The notes under the pieces: model-generated
Told to the model about the DNA's origin: nothing
The model's database searches: none
Seen by the model: the letters and a program-made list of their open reading frames with translations, nothing else
Source of the DNA: CAMCXE01 sp046347475
Lineage (GTDB): Bacteria; Pseudomonadota; Gammaproteobacteria; Pseudomonadales; Cellvibrionaceae
Direction: 5' to 3'
Assembly: GCA_046347475.1 (NCBI GenBank)
Contig: JAXMGD010000001.1
Coordinates: 62,001-126,000 of the forward strand
Length of the DNA: 64,000 bases
Shown: piece by piece, positions 17,339-26,245 of the stretch
Layout of the letters: every line of letters begins with the position of its first letter
How positions within the stretch are numbered: position 1 is the stretch's first letter
Translations under genes and position numbers: made by a program

Positions 17339-17484
17339 CGTCATTAAGTTAAGAATATTCTTAATAGAAATCTTCCGTAGGGGCACCCCGTGTGGGTGCC
17401 CAAACCTCTGCAGCTACTGATACTTTTTGGCGACCCAATTTGGGCGACCACAAGGATCACACCGTGTTTCTTAACGTAATGACA
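17339..17484. repeat. MITE-like element, copy A
   Basis: The left end GTCATTAAGTTAAG (from 17340) is matched in inverted orientation by CTTAACGTAATGAC ending at 17483, with one mismatch. The interior holds a hairpin GGGGCACCCCGTGTGGGTGCC near 17380-17400. Similar termini are found at 33.3, 33.7, 36.9 and 59.2 kb, and similar hairpin interiors at 33.3 and 36.9 kb. It carries no open reading frame and would be non-autonomous. Confidence 0.7.
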
Positions 17485-17625
17485 TTGAGTTGAAGGGCAG
17501 GCTGAGCCCCGCAGGCACCAGGCCTGATCCGAGGGCGCTTTTTATACCCAGCGCGCAGCCCCATTTTGGGCTTTGTGATAGTCTCCAGAAACGATAAATG
17601 AAACCCTCGTTGACTGGGAGGATGC

Positions 17626-19395
17626 TTGACTATTTACACTTTCATTCGCCACCGCTGGTGGTTAATGGCACTAGCCGCTGTGGTATTAACACTGCTCACC
17701 TTCAGCGCGGGGTTTAGGTGCAAAAATTTCACCCTTACCGATTCGGCAGGCCTTGCCCGCCCGACCAATATGCCGTTTCTCTTCCAGGGTACGGGCCCTG
17801 CGCACTATGTTTTGCGCGGTGAACTGGAATTAAGCGGGTTCGCACCTCGGGTATTTGATCTGGTGCCCGATGATAAATTACTCGGCGTGTCCATTAACGG
17901 CACCGCCATCGACCTCTCCGCCTACTCAGCCGAACGGCTGCAAGATGTTAACCGCGGCATCACGGTTGATCTTGGCCAATGGCTCCACACGGGCACCAAC
18001 AGCCTTGAAATTCAGTTCGAAGATTTCAGCGGCCAAATGGGGATGGACCTAAGGCGCAGCAGCCTTGACGGGCGCACGCTGTTTTTGGCCCTGGCCTGGT
18101 GCGCACTTCTATTCAGTTTAATTGCGGCGGCCTCCCAGCAAATGGGCCTGCGCACGGATCGCGTTTTATTGTATGCGTTGATTGTGGCGGGCGGCCTTAT
18201 CAAGGTTGTGTACATCTATACCTACAATCCCGTCGATCATATTTTTAGCGATCCAGAACGGCATTGGGTGCAAGGTATAGATGTTTTGCGGCGCGATTTA
18301 ATGGCCTTCACCGATCCCATCGGCTATCAAATTTACGTCGGTCTACTCGCAAAATTCACCTTAAAAATGCCAGAGCTAGTTGCCTATAGCACCTCCTTGC
18401 TCGCTTTATTAACGCCTTGGTTGTGGTATCGCTTTTTACGTGAAGTACAACCGAATAAAACTCTGGCACTGGCGGGTTGGGCATTTTTAAGTTTGATGCC
18501 ATCTTGGACCAGTATTTACGCTTATTTTATGCAGGAAACACTGCTGCTGCCGCTGCTCGGCGCCGCGCTCTGGGCCACCTGGCGCTGCCGTCGCAAACGC
18601 GATGCGGCAAGTTTCGGCATTATGATTTTTCTCTGGATTGCTGCAGGCCTCACACGCGGTATTGCTATTCCTATGGCCGCAGTGGCCTGTACATGGGTGT
18701 GGTTGGAGCAGGATAAAAAATTCAGCAAAGCCTTTTATTCCATATTAATTTTCCTATTTGTTTTAGGCCCCTTAACGGCTCGATCTTATTACATGGTGCG
18801 GCATTTTGCGCCCCACGGTATGGGGCACATGAATGTCATTTATGCGCAATCGGGTAAAAAAGTTATTGAGGTAGATGTAAAAGATGTCGGCCGTTGGGGT
18901 TTCGGCTCACCCTCAACCGGCGCTAAACCCTTCGCGCCTTTTAGCGATTGGTCCACGCAACGAACGGGCACAGTAGAAGTTAGGGTAGACCTCACCAAAG
19001 GCTATACCGACTGGAAAGCCGCCTTGAACGATATACACATGAGCCCCTCCGACTACGCCTGGATTCTTAAAGAAAACCTCATTTTCCTATTTTTCGCCGA
19101 CTCCTGGCCCGACATTCGAGCAGGCCGTTTAGTGGATGATATTCAATCCGTCATGCGTTGGTTATGGGCACCACTATTTGTGTGTGTCATTGTGCTGCTG
19201 GCAATAAATGCCCGCAAACTGCGCGGCCAATGGTTATTGCCCAGCATGATTGCGGCTTGGTTTATTGTGCAGGGCGTGATTCCCATTGCTATTAATGAAG
19301 GGCGCTACCGCAAACCCATTGAGGGTTTATTGGTGGCGCAATTGGTGGTGTTGGCAAGCATGCGCCGGGCGGAGCGTAAGCGAATAATTGCTTAG
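17626..19395 (+). CDS. Polytopic membrane protein, GT-C glycosyltransferase-like
   Basis: The 589-residue protein has an N-terminal helix (WWLMALAAVVLTLLTFSAG), an extracytoplasmic beta-rich domain (about residues 30-140), then about ten hydrophobic helices. Charged loops such as PVDHIFSDPERHWVQGIDVLRRD after the early helices resemble the acidic first loop of GT-C family enzymes that use lipid-linked sugars, but I cannot name the family. The start is TTG 17626, preceded by GGGAGG at 17616-17621; no in-frame ATG lies closer than codon 14. A terminator follows at 19524. Confidence 0.6.
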   Translation: MTIYTFIRHRWWLMALAAVVLTLLTFSAGFRCKNFTLTDSAGLARPTNMPFLFQGTGPAHYVLRGELELSGFAPRVFDLVPDDKLLGVSINGTAIDLSAYSAERLQDVNRGITVDLGQWLHTGTNSLEIQFEDFSGQMGMDLRRSSLDGRTLFLALAWCALLFSLIAAASQQMGLRTDRVLLYALIVAGGLIKVVYIYTYNPVDHIFSDPERHWVQGIDVLRRDLMAFTDPIGYQIYVGLLAKFTLKMPELVAYSTSLLALLTPWLWYRFLREVQPNKTLALAGWAFLSLMPSWTSIYAYFMQETLLLPLLGAALWATWRCRRKRDAASFGIMIFLWIAAGLTRGIAIPMAAVACTWVWLEQDKKFSKAFYSILIFLFVLGPLTARSYYMVRHFAPHGMGHMNVIYAQSGKKVIEVDVKDVGRWGFGSPSTGAKPFAPFSDWSTQRTGTVEVRVDLTKGYTDWKAALNDIHMSPSDYAWILKENLIFLFFADSWPDIRAGRLVDDIQSVMRWLWAPLFVCVIVLLAINARKLRGQWLLPSMIAAWFIVQGVIPIAINEGRYRKPIEGLLVAQLVVLASMRRAERKRIIA

Positions 19396-19523
19396 GCGTT
19401 GAATAGTCAGCCTACCTATTTACCTAGTGGGCGGCCTGCAATTTTGCGTGCCGATAAAATATTGCTGCAAACATCCCCGGATAAAGCGCCGCCAAATCTG
19501 GGCATTTTAAGCAGCTAAACTGT

Positions 19524-19580
19524 AACCCCCCTGAGCAATCTAGCCGCCACTTGGCCGCCTATTTTGTTCAGGGGGTTTTT
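19524..19580 (+). terminator. Rho-independent terminator
   Basis: AACCCCCCTGAGCAA at 19524-19538 pairs with TTGTTCAGGGGG around 19564-19575, and a T-run TTTTT follows. It ends the rightward membrane-protein gene. The loop is long (about 25 bases). Confidence 0.7.
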
Positions 19581-19687
19581 GTATCAGGCATGTAATTTTG
19601 TGTGTGGCGAATTCTTCGCTGGGAAACTAAGTGCACTACTGGGTTGAATCCTTTGTGGGAACCCAAACCGATAGGCAAAGCCTGCGC

Positions 19688-20299
19688 TTAGTACTTAATT
19701 AAGTACGACTCATCCTCTGGAAAGGGGCCTTGAGTGTAGACGGGTAATTCAAAGGGTTTGGCATAAATCGCTAAGGCGTTTTGTTCGTCTTCAGTCAGGA
19801 CTATAAGGTCGCTAACTCTATAGGGCCGATCTGCGCAGCTAATATTAAATTGGGCGACCTTGCGATTGGCTGTAGTGACGTTTGAATTGTGTGATTCCAT
19901 GCGTTGATTAAAAGCGCTAATTGATTCGTGCAGTGCTTTTATGCGTTGGTTAAACGCTGCGATTTTGGCGTTGTTACGGGCGTCTATAGTCGTTCTGTCA
20001 GTATCAATCTGAATTTGAGCATTTTTAATTGCCTGCCGATCATCCGATAATCCCCTTGTTTCGAATTTAAGCGTCGATAAATCGTTGTGAGCAGCGAGCG
20101 CCAATTGCCCACAGGTTTTTAATTCCGTCTGGGACATAGCTTTTACAGCAATGGTGTAGTTTTTGGACGAGGGCTGATCTCCTGCGCCAACAAAAGCGAT
20201 CTCTTCGGTGTCCTCTTGAGTCGCTTGGCTAGCGCAGCCAGCAAAACACGCCAGCGCCATCACTGACACTATAACCTGTGAAAAATGTACACCGCCCAT
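19688..20299 (-). CDS. Putative lipoprotein with coiled-coil
   Basis: Starting at ATG 20299 gives a 203-residue protein with a lipoprotein signal peptide and lipobox CFAGC. An upstream in-frame start at 20344 would add 15 residues and spoil the signal. The middle (about residues 70-150) is rich in Gln, Asn, Ala and Ile in heptad-like spacing (NAKIAAFNQRIKALHESISA), suggesting a coiled coil. Two cysteines lie outside the lipobox. It is unrecognised and stands alone; a cell-envelope location is likely. Confidence 0.6.
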   Translation of the reverse strand: MGGVHFSQVIVSVMALACFAGCASQATQEDTEEIAFVGAGDQPSSKNYTIAVKAMSQTELKTCGQLALAAHNDLSTLKFETRGLSDDRQAIKNAQIQIDTDRTTIDARNNAKIAAFNQRIKALHESISAFNQRMESHNSNVTTANRKVAQFNISCADRPYRVSDLIVLTEDEQNALAIYAKPFELPVYTQGPFPEDESYLIKY

Positions 20300-20727
20300 A
20301 GGTTCGCACCTGACTAGATAGAATATAAATAATTGAGGCAGCAAAGACAGTCATTGTGCCGCCGAGCAAGTCTCATACCCCTGTTTGATTTTTTCGAATG
20401 AGTACTTTGCATGACCATTGCTACAAAAATATTGCATAGCGGGTGAAATAAATTGGCGGGCATGGATGAGAGCGTAACTATCACCGCGCGCAGCAAGTGA
20501 AATTTTAACCTGCCTATTGATTCGAAAAAAATGGAGCTGACAGGCCGGTCGTCAATTCATTGCCATGGATGGGGGAGGTGGAATTTCATCGGGAAGAAAA
20601 TTGAGAACGACGCAGGGGCCAAAGTCGAGGATGCCAACGCCGAATGGGGGAGTTTATGCGGTATAAATGACTGATTGAGCACGAAGAAACCTAGGCGCGA
20701 AAAGTGGAATTCCTGAGGTGCCCCTAA
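20300..20727. other. Intergenic region without recognised features
   Basis: No gene, hairpin or operator is convincing here. Short open frames on the minus strand have no family-like sequence or ribosome binding site. The stretch holds the upstream region of the leftward lipoprotein gene. Confidence 0.5.
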
Positions 20728-21825
20728 TTAAAAACCAATAACCAGTCGCACACCCGCTGCAGTTGAATCCCTAAGGTTTGGATCCATTGCCGGGTTGTGA
20801 ATGCGGTACAGGCTAAATTGGCTGGAACAGGTTTGAGTCCAGGGTATTTGGTAGCTCAGCTCCATGGCTGTTTCGCTGCGTAGTGATTCGGGGTTGGCGG
20901 CTAGAAATGGGTTGCCGTTTTGCGCTTGGGCGAGCGCCAGGCCCAGTGCATCGCCCTCTTGGGCGATATTTTTAATCTGTATGCCCGCGCCAAAGTAGCG
21001 GCCCAATTGATTTTTGCTGTCGTCGGCTTGGCCAAATTGAAAAAATACGGACGCGTCGGTAAAAATGGTTTTTTCGCCGATCAGATAAAGGCCGTGGTTA
21101 TTATCATTGATACTACCGTCTACAGGGTTTTCCTGTTCCGCAGTTAAATTCCACAGGCCTAGGCCAATTTTATAGTCGTCTTGTTCAGTAAAACCCACCT
21201 CGAGTGCTTTAAATAAACCATCCTTTTTGCCAAAACGTATGTGGGTGCCTCTTGGTTGCTCAGGTTTGCCCGGTACGCCGTCGTAAACGGCAGCCAGTGT
21301 ATAAAAAGCGTCGCGCTCGTAACGGGCCTGCAGTGTCCAAGCGGTGGTGGGGAATATGGATGGGGTAACTTGTGAGGTATCGGGCCCGATGCCGAATGAA
21401 GGGTCGGTAAATAATCCGGCCGATTCAAGACTATAAAAAGTCGAATTATAATCATGCAGGCCGGTTAATAGTTTTAAATGCCCGTCGAGCAATTGGTGTT
21501 GATACCAAAATTCATACACTTTCGCGGTATTCGCCTCAGCGGCAATATTAGAAGTCCCCTGGGCGCCACCGGTATAGTCCGCCGGGTCTTTGCCGTAATC
21601 GGCTAGCCCATAAATAAACAAGGTCCCCTTATCCCACCAGCCCGCTGCGGCGGTATCGATACTCAGCGTGACATCTAAATTAGCGAGTTCAGCGGAGCCT
21701 TTTTTAATCCCGCCCGAGAAATTGTGGATGGACTCAAGTGTTAAGGCGTTTTCCCATACATAGGCGGCTTCGGCGTGAAGGTGCTGTGACAGCAACGCCA
21801 GGGAGGCAAGCAGATATTTGGTCAC
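20728..21825 (-). CDS. OprB-type carbohydrate-selective porin
   Basis: The 365-residue protein matches the OprB family: an early NFSGGIKKGSAELANLDVTL segment, WWDKGTLFIYGLADYG, TSNIAAEANTAKVYEFWYQH, GLHDYNSTFYSLESAGLF and an outer-membrane C-terminus AAGVRLVIGF ending in Phe. OprB porins admit sugars across the outer membrane. GTG 21825 is chosen because GAGGAG sits 6 bases upstream and a short signal peptide (KYLLASLALLSQHLHAEA) follows directly; a longer frame from 21924 lacks both. It stands alone, with no transporter beside it. Confidence 0.85.
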   Translation of the reverse strand: MTKYLLASLALLSQHLHAEAAYVWENALTLESIHNFSGGIKKGSAELANLDVTLSIDTAAAGWWDKGTLFIYGLADYGKDPADYTGGAQGTSNIAAEANTAKVYEFWYQHQLLDGHLKLLTGLHDYNSTFYSLESAGLFTDPSFGIGPDTSQVTPSIFPTTAWTLQARYERDAFYTLAAVYDGVPGKPEQPRGTHIRFGKKDGLFKALEVGFTEQDDYKIGLGLWNLTAEQENPVDGSINDNNHGLYLIGEKTIFTDASVFFQFGQADDSKNQLGRYFGAGIQIKNIAQEGDALGLALAQAQNGNPFLAANPESLRSETAMELSYQIPWTQTCSSQFSLYRIHNPAMDPNLRDSTAAGVRLVIGF

Positions 21826-22217
21826 TATTGACTCCTCGTGCGAGAGGCTGGGGACGTCCGGTTCGGTTCCCTGTGTTATTGGGTTATAACGCGCCAATTG
21901 ATTATAAACGCGCTCACTCAACACGCAAATTTACCAGCCCGCGTCGGGGGTAACTAAGACTCGGAGGATTATGGCTGGAATCCCTGTGCGGCTTAGCCTC
22001 GGTGCCGACTATAGGGCTTGATTTGGGCGGTTTTTGTGGGGCTTAGTGAAGCATTGGGGCCAGAATGTGTTATGAGGCTGGTAGTTGGTTCAAATAGTTT
22101 TGGGCGGTCGGTTGCACGGTAAGATGGAAGATTCTCAGCGCACCTAAAGAATTGATTAAAATTATTCTTGTTTTGAGACGCCAATCTTGGACATTCCTGC
22201 GCAACCGGCGAGCTGAT
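21826..22217. other. Intergenic region, porin upstream sequence
   Basis: No gene is supported. The stretch holds the porin ribosome binding site (GAGGAG on the minus strand near 21832-21837) and presumably its promoter. No operator palindrome was recognised. Confidence 0.5.
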
Positions 22218-22709
22218 TTATTCCAGCGGATCCAGTAATTCCACCCCTGCTTGCCCATAACGCTCTAGGCCATTGGTGCGCATAACCGTTTCTAAATCAG
22301 CCGCCTGAGGATTTAAAATCCGCCCGTCCAATGACATTAAGCGTGCCCATTCTTTATCTTTGCCGCAGCCTGATTCAGCCCCACAATAATAAACCAAATA
22401 AAAAAATGCCTGCTGTTTGGCGTTAGTTAAACAGGCCCAGCCTGATAAATAAAATGGCAGCGAGTCAGTTCTATTAAGCCTCGGTTGATTGGGCGCTTGC
22501 TCTGGTTTAAGGGCTGTTTTAGCGCCATTAAGTGTTAAGCGCTGGCGCACTACATGGGTTGATAATGCTTTTTTTAACCGAGTATGCGCGTGTAATTGTG
22601 CCGAACCGCAATCGAGTTGATTCGATAATTCAACGGCGGCGGCAGGCTTACCGGCCCAGGCGCGGCCGCTGGAGATTATCAATAATACGGTGCAAATTAG
22701 TGTGTGCAT
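22218..22709 (-). CDS. Hypothetical secreted protein, 163 aa
   Basis: From ATG 22709 the protein has a signal peptide (MHTLICTVLLIISSGRAWAG) and a short mature domain with five or six cysteines (LDCGSAQLHAH, GWACLTN, YYCGAESGCGKDKEW), probably disulfide-bonded in the periplasm. A start at 22736 is possible but adds residues ahead of the signal. No family is recognised. It is the last of a run of leftward, single-gene envelope units. Confidence 0.65.
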   Translation of the reverse strand: MHTLICTVLLIISSGRAWAGKPAAAVELSNQLDCGSAQLHAHTRLKKALSTHVVRQRLTLNGAKTALKPEQAPNQPRLNRTDSLPFYLSGWACLTNAKQQAFFYLVYYCGAESGCGKDKEWARLMSLDGRILNPQAADLETVMRTNGLERYGQAGVELLDPLE

Positions 22710-22840
22710 TTTAGCGATAGTCGCAGCGGTAGTCACAGGACACCCAACCTAACACATGCCAGAGCGGTAGCCGTCTGATGTTTATTAGCATGGGTGTCTC
22801 GTTTATTGGCCAAGCCATTTAATTAATAGCACAGATGTAA

Positions 22841-23653
22841 TTAGGTCCCCGGTAATTCATTTGGGCAGCTGCCTTGCACCGTTGCTGGCGCACCACATTC
22901 CCACTGGCAATCGTAACTAAAATGTACAGTAGTGGTATCAATATGCGGGCCGCCCAAAGCTGTTTTCGCCACCAGGCTGACTTGAATTTCTTTTAGATTA
23001 ATCGCGCCTTCAATCGTCAGTGATTTCCAGGTTGACCAGCTAGCGGTGGGTTCAAATTCCAGTGAGTCAATTAATAACACGCCGTTTACCCATAGTTGTA
23101 CCGGCAGCGCTGTTTGCGTTCCGTTGGAATAATGAAAAGTTATGCTTTCACCATTGCGCGGGCCGCCACTGCTGAGTACTCGGGCGTAATCTAAGCGACT
23201 TTTGACATTGTTATCAAAATCAAAATAGCCAGCGCCGTAATAACCTTTTGCCGATGTGAGAATCCGGCCGGTAGAGGAGGTGCATACCTCATCGTTAAAT
23301 ACCTTGCGCCGCGCAGGTGTTCCAATACCCCAGCCTTCTATATCGGTATAGCGGAAATCACTGGAAATCTCGCCAACCGTCGTGCGTAACGGTGTATTGG
23401 GATTATAAATAACATGGCCAGATGAGGTGGACGAACTGCTGCCGGTGCTAGAGGAACTGCTGGAGCTGGTGGATGAACTGGAGCTTGAGGTGCTGGACGA
23501 GCTGCTCGCTTTGCCGTTGCTACTGGAAGAAGAACTGCTAGAACTGGATGAACTCGTCTGGTATTTACCCCCATCACAACCGGCCGTTAAAAATGCCGCG
23601 CCCAAAAATGCCAGGTAAGAAAGCTGATTGATGCGTTTTGCTAAAATTTCCAT
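22841..23653 (-). CDS. Lipoprotein with poly-Ser linker and CBM6/35-like domain
   Basis: Starting at ATG 23653 gives 270 residues with lipobox LTAGC (Cys26), then a serine-rich linker (about residues 33-75), then a beta-sandwich. The sequence GESITFHYSNGTQTALPVQL, a VNGVLL strand, W-STW and a later GGPHIDTTTV match the layout of CBM6/CBM35 modules, which bind sugars through a loop at the edge of the sandwich. No catalytic domain is present. A longer frame to 23779 lacks a ribosome binding site and runs into the repeat at 23742. It probably holds polysaccharide at the cell surface. Confidence 0.75.
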   Translation of the reverse strand: MEILAKRINQLSYLAFLGAAFLTAGCDGGKYQTSSSSSSSSSSSSNGKASSSSSTSSSSSSTSSSSSSSTGSSSSTSSGHVIYNPNTPLRTTVGEISSDFRYTDIEGWGIGTPARRKVFNDEVCTSSTGRILTSAKGYYGAGYFDFDNNVKSRLDYARVLSSGGPRNGESITFHYSNGTQTALPVQLWVNGVLLIDSLEFEPTASWSTWKSLTIEGAINLKEIQVSLVAKTALGGPHIDTTTVHFSYDCQWECGAPATVQGSCPNELPGT

Positions 23654-23741
23654 CGCTGTGTCCTCACAATAAAATTTGATGCTAACTGAATGGGCGCAAA
23701 AAAATTGTAAGGAAGTGTGCGAAGCCGCCGGATTTAACTCG

Positions 23742-23860
23742 GTAGGTCGGAAACGCGCAGCGCCTTCCGACGTGAACAACGCCGCACCGCCGCGATGTAA
23801 AATCGTACACCGCTGGTGGCGGATAGAGGTCGGAAGGCACCTTCGGCTTTTCCGACCTAC
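23742..23860. repeat. Composite palindromic repeat
   Basis: GTAGGTCGGAAA at 23742-23753 is inverted as TTTCCGACCTAC at 23849-23860. Nested inside are GCCTTCCGAC (23762-23771) and GTCGGAAGGC (23829-23838). The whole can fold into a long hairpin or cruciform. It carries no gene and resembles dispersed palindromic elements of proteobacteria. No second copy was seen in the window. Confidence 0.7.
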
Positions 23861-23975
23861 TCAAAAATTTGCGTAATAATCGCGACAAGTGATGACTAAA
23901 TAAATCCAACTTGCGCAGTACAATTTAATCCGGGTTACGCGTTGTCAGGTGCCCATACTTTGTTGGAGGAACTCA

Positions 23976-24719
23976 ATGAAATTCTTTTGTACGCTCCTGG
24001 CTGTGTTAGCGCTCCGGTTGATGATGACATTCTCTCTTGCCCACGCTGACGGCATCGAGACCCGTGACGTTCAGTTTGCCAATGGAAAATCCTCAGCAAT
24101 CATCAAGAGCACGATCAAGGGCGACCAGACGATCGATTACACGCTGCGTGCAAGGGCTGGCCAGACGATGAGCGTCACGCTGGCGACGCGCAACGGCTCC
24201 AACTATTTCAATGTGCTGCCGCCGGGTAGTAACGACGAGGCCCTATTTGTCGGCTCATCCGACGGCAACAAATGGACGGCCGCGCTACCAGCGGATGGCG
24301 AATATAAGCTTCGCGTGTATTTAATGCGCAATGCGGCGCGGCGCAACGAAGTGGCTAGTTACACGCTGACAGTGGCTATCACCGGCGCGCCCAAGGCGCT
24401 CGGTTTGGGCAAGGCACCGGCCAGCGATGCCAAGGTCAAGGGCACGCACTACCACGCCACTGGCCCGCTGCCCTGTCACATGGGCAACAACAAACCTATT
24501 GATTGCGAGTTTGGCGTGATTCGAGGCACGCTCGGCAATGCCGAGGTGCATATCACACCGCCGAGCGGCCTGAAACGGGTGCTGCATTTCAGGGGCAACG
24601 AGGTCACTACAAATCCTGGTGAAACGATTAAAGCCACAAAACAAGGCTACGATTGGTTGATCGAGGTCAATGACTACGAACACTACACTATCCCCGAAGC
24701 GGTTGTGCTAGGGGGCTGA
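23976..24719 (+). CDS. Secreted protein with PPC-like N-terminal domain
   Basis: The 247-residue protein starts at ATG 23976 with GGAGGA at 23965-23970. A signal peptide ends at about SLAHADG. Residues about 30-140 form a beta domain with IKGDQTIDYTLRARAGQTMS and YKLRVYLMRNAARRNEVASY, a pattern seen in small periplasmic proteins that I associate loosely with lysozyme-inhibitor-like or pre-peptidase C-terminal folds. Residues about 165-245 form a second domain with two cysteines (LPCHMGNNKPIDCEFGV). It is more GC-rich in coding style than its neighbours and sits between two repeat tracts, so acquisition by transfer is possible. Confidence 0.65.
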   Translation: MKFFCTLLAVLALRLMMTFSLAHADGIETRDVQFANGKSSAIIKSTIKGDQTIDYTLRARAGQTMSVTLATRNGSNYFNVLPPGSNDEALFVGSSDGNKWTAALPADGEYKLRVYLMRNAARRNEVASYTLTVAITGAPKALGLGKAPASDAKVKGTHYHATGPLPCHMGNNKPIDCEFGVIRGTLGNAEVHITPPSGLKRVLHFRGNEVTTNPGETIKATKQGYDWLIEVNDYEHYTIPEAVVLGG

Positions 24720-24793
24720 CGTTTGATGTTCGAATTAACTAACCGAATCCTATAGCCGCCCTCCTAATCAGGCCTTAACTGCCAATCTAGAAC

Positions 24794-24820
24794 GCCCAGG
24801 CAGTTAAGTCTGGGCTTTTC
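24794..24820 (+). terminator. Possible Rho-independent terminator
   Basis: GCCCAG at 24794-24799 pairs with CTGGGC at 24810-24815 and TTTTC follows. It lies 75 bases after the rightward secreted-protein gene. The stem is only 6 bp, so strength is uncertain. Confidence 0.5.
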
Positions 24821-24861
24821 ATTAACATGGGGGCTCGATTGTTGCCGTGGCGCGCATCGAA

Positions 24862-25322
24862 TTAGCCAATTTTATGTATCGATGAATAAGGCCAATCTTG
24901 TACGCGAGTTAAATACTCGTGTTTTATTGGGTTGTTGTCTATGTATTCAATGTGATTATTAAAATCCCGCTCATCCCGTATGCAATGCTTCAAAAGCGGC
25001 GCTGCCAAATTCCGCGTTCGCGCTTTCGTATACGGGTAGGCTTGATGGTTTCGTTTTTAGGAATGTTCAGGGAGAAGTGGCGTTTGATTAACATCCAGCG
25101 GGCGGAATAGTTGTCATCATGCATCGGTAGTGTCCATAGGCAATGCAGATGTTCCGGCAATACCACCATGGCATTGATGGTAAATGGGTGTAGGATTTTT
25201 AACGCATTAAACGCCGAACGTAACTCATTGATATGCGCAACCAATAAATCGCGGCTGGGATTGGCCAGTGCCACTGTAAAAAAATAACACCCGCCTTTAA
25301 TTCTTGCTCTTCGATATTCCAT
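24862..25322 (-). pseudogene. REP-associated tyrosine transposase, frameshifted copy
   Basis: The frame from ATG 25322 matches the intact copy at 27987-28448 closely, with the HUH motif in HLHCLWTLP. After WQRRF a single-base deletion relative to the other copy (GCTTCAAAAG against GCTCCCAAAAG on the plus strand near 24988) brings in TGA. The rest of the protein, including HIEYIDNNPIKH with the catalytic tyrosine, continues in another frame to a stop at 24862. The product would lack its nucleophile, so it is inactive unless the shift is corrected. Confidence 0.85.
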
Positions 25323-25368
25323 TGAATTCTCCGTTATTTGCAATTCGCCGCCCGCGTGTGTGCGGGTC

Positions 25369-25492
25369 GTAGGTTGGGCAGTAATGCCCAAAATGCACAT
25401 CTCTCCGTTACGATATTTTAAAACGTTGGGGGGTTGAAATATTTTTGCGCGGGGTTCGGGTTGGAAATGTTGGGCATTGCTGCACAACCTAC
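25369..25492. repeat. REP-type inverted pair beside the rayT pseudogene
   Basis: GTAGGTTGGGCAGTAATGCC begins at 25369 and a diverged inverted partner, ATGTTGGGCATTGCTGCACA, occupies 25467-25492. The same arrangement, with perfect arms, lies next to the intact rayT at 28494-28617. These are likely substrates of the RAYT enzyme. Confidence 0.75.
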
Positions 25493-25504
25493 GCGCTACA
25501 TGGC

Positions 25505-25930
25505 TCACATCCGAAACCCATTGCGCGGGCGGGTATTAATGCTTTTATCAATACGGCGTAAGTTATTGTCCATAACCCGTTTGCCCTCAGCAAAACCCTT
25601 TTTAAACTCGGCCTCGATTTCTGGTGGGCAGTTGACGTTCTCGGCCGCTTGGGAATAACCAAGTGTGTAGCCATTCTTGAAGGTGCAAAATTCAACAATC
25701 CCGCGTGCGTAGCCATCGAGATAGGATTTTAGCGCAACGCCCTCAAGGTTTTTGCTGCAGCTAGCTTTGTAGTTATGAAACTCCTGTAAGGATTTACCCT
25801 TGGCGCCTATTCGATAACCAAGCTGCGTCCAATTTTTTCCATCGCAGGGGATTTTTTTGGTATTTCCCGCACATCCGGCGACAAAAACACATAAAAATAA
25901 AAGGGCGGTAAATACTTTCATCTTAGGCAT
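25505..25930 (-). CDS. DUF2799-like lipoprotein
   Basis: The 141-residue protein has a lipoprotein signal (MKVFTALLFLCVFVAGCAG) and the DUF2799 layout: WTQLGYRIGAKG, EFHNYKASC, YLDGYARGIVEFC, GYTLGYSQ, VNCPPEIEAEFKKGFAEGK. E. coli YfiL has a related domain; function is unknown. The start may be ATG 25930 or ATG 25921, and the latter puts the signal peptide at the very N-terminus. The gene is enclosed by REP-type repeats on both sides. Confidence 0.7.
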   Translation of the reverse strand: MPKMKVFTALLFLCVFVAGCAGNTKKIPCDGKNWTQLGYRIGAKGKSLQEFHNYKASCSKNLEGVALKSYLDGYARGIVEFCTFKNGYTLGYSQAAENVNCPPEIEAEFKKGFAEGKRVMDNNLRRIDKSINTRPRNGFRM

Positions 25931-25989
25931 ATCTCAAGTAATGATGTCAAAATAAGGGTCAATTGTTTTAAACGGAACGGTTTATGGGG

Positions 25990-26136
25990 CCGTTCTGCAT
26001 ATCTCTCAATTACGATATTCTAAAACATCGTGGTTTTTAAATAATGTTGCGCTGGGTTCGGGTTGGAGATGTTGGGCATACATTTAGCCTAACCTAAACA
26101 CATCGGTGCACTGAATACGGCGCACCAAGGTGCGCC
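25990..26136. repeat. Solo REP-region copy plus GGCGCACC palindrome
   Basis: The segment from about 25990 to 26098 is a diverged copy of the sequence between the REP arms next to the two rayT genes (shared ATCTCTC, TACGATATT, TAAAACATCG, GCGCTGGGTTCGGGTTGG and ATGTTGGGCAT), but no transposase is attached. It is followed at 26119-26136 by the perfect palindrome GGCGCACCAAGGTGCGCC. It looks like a non-autonomous trace of the same element family. Confidence 0.6.
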
Positions 26137-26245
26137 CTACAGTTAGTGCGGGTTACGCGTTGGGTTAATCTAAGCTTCGTGTGATAGAAGTAATGCACAA
26201 CACAAATGCTCTTCGATTCAAAAGCTGGAAGCGAGAGAACAAGAT

